Made by a program: the position numbers and the translations under genes. Below, piece by piece: positions 5,233-5,488 of a stretch of 5,488 bases of DNA. Each line of letters opens with the position of its first letter. Position 1 is the first letter of the stretch. Source of the stretch: Deltaproteobacteria bacterium. GTDB lineage: Bacteria > Desulfobacterota > Desulfarculia > Adiutricales > Adiutricaceae. The notes beneath the pieces are model-generated. The model made no database searches. It was given only the letters and a program-made list of their open reading frames with translations, and was not told the origin of the DNA. The DNA lies in assembly GCA_031279525.1 (NCBI GenBank), contig JAITIH010000113.1:1-5488 (forward strand), given 5' to 3'.

Positions 5233-5488
5233 CTAAGGCAGGTAAACCGTGGGCTCTTTGCGATCCAAGTTAGCCGCGGCCATAGCCGCCATGTCGTCGG
5301 TAAACTCGTCGTCGTTGAAGCCCTTGGCCATTTCCGGGCACAGTTTCACGCAGGCCGCGCAAAGGATGCATTTATCGCGGTCGATGGACTTAGGGTTATT
5401 GCCGACGAAGGCCCCGACCGGGCAGTTCTTGACGCAGACGAGACAGCCCACGCACTTTTTGGAGGTGTCGGGGATCACGTCCACTTTC
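5233..5488 (-). CDS. 2x[4Fe-4S] ferredoxin-type protein, C-terminal part (open at window edge)
   Basis: The minus-strand frame is open from the right edge to a TAG at 5235-5233 and gives about 84 visible residues. Counting from a GTG at 5484, it has two bacterial-ferredoxin clusters: CVGCLVCVKNCP (C11, C14, C17, C21) and CILCAACVKLCP (C39, C42, C45, C49), each CxxCxxCxxxCP. Cysteines of this pattern bind two [4Fe-4S] clusters for low-potential electron transfer in the cytoplasm. A short acidic, alanine-rich tail ends in RKEPTVYLP. The frame continues beyond the GTG to the window edge and no ribosome site can be assessed, so this is probably the end of a longer protein. Candidates are a flavodoxin-ferredoxin fusion (EFR1 type) or another oxidoreductase with a C-terminal ferredoxin domain. 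A free-standing ferredoxin of 83 residues remains possible. It converges on rarA. Confidence 0.8.
   Translation of the reverse strand, partial: KVDVIPDTSKKCVGCLVCVKNCPVGAFVGNNPKSIDRDKCILCAACVKLCPEMAKGFNDDEFTDDMAAMAAANLDRKEPTVYLP

Overview
The window is bacterial chromosome. It is GC-rich in the genes, and the spacers are full of GGCC and TTAAGG words. I see three intact housekeeping genes, one edge-truncated iron-sulfur gene and one badly decayed transposase. The lineage cannot be fixed. A GC-rich anaerobe, possibly of the Desulfobacterota (former Deltaproteobacteria), fits the ferredoxin-type protein and the transposase style, but this is low-confidence inference.

Layout. Positions 1 to about 1260, minus strand: a decayed transposase resembling the IS701/DDE_5 group. 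Its conserved blocks can be followed through three nonsense codons and about six frameshifts, and the C-terminal end runs off the left edge. Upstream of it is a good sigma70-type promoter on the minus strand (1491 to 1463), in an AT-rich island (about 1441-1665) that also holds inverted repeats. From there to 1832 I see no gene.

Positions 1833-4894, plus strand: a HAD-family phosphatase of the phosphoglycolate phosphatase type (gph-like), dephospho-CoA kinase (coaE) and the replication-associated AAA+ recombination factor RarA (MgsA). They are codirectional with gaps of 93 and 254 bp. gph and coaE may share a transcript. The longer spacer before rarA, with tandem repeats and a hairpin, leaves room for separate expression. 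The functions are metabolite repair, the last step of CoA synthesis and stalled-fork maintenance, so this is ordinary core gene content and not a dedicated system.

Positions 4895-5232: a 338-bp spacer between convergent genes, with terminator-like hairpins and a three-copy, 37/38-bp, hairpin-forming tandem repeat. Positions 5233-5488, minus strand: the C-terminal part of a protein with two [4Fe-4S] motifs, open to the right edge.

I did not find a convincing new defence, biosynthetic or mobile system. The most unusual material is in the spacers: a 13-bp tandem repeat that runs through the coaE stop codon, the hairpin repeat array, and overlapping alternative hairpins before coaE and after rarA.
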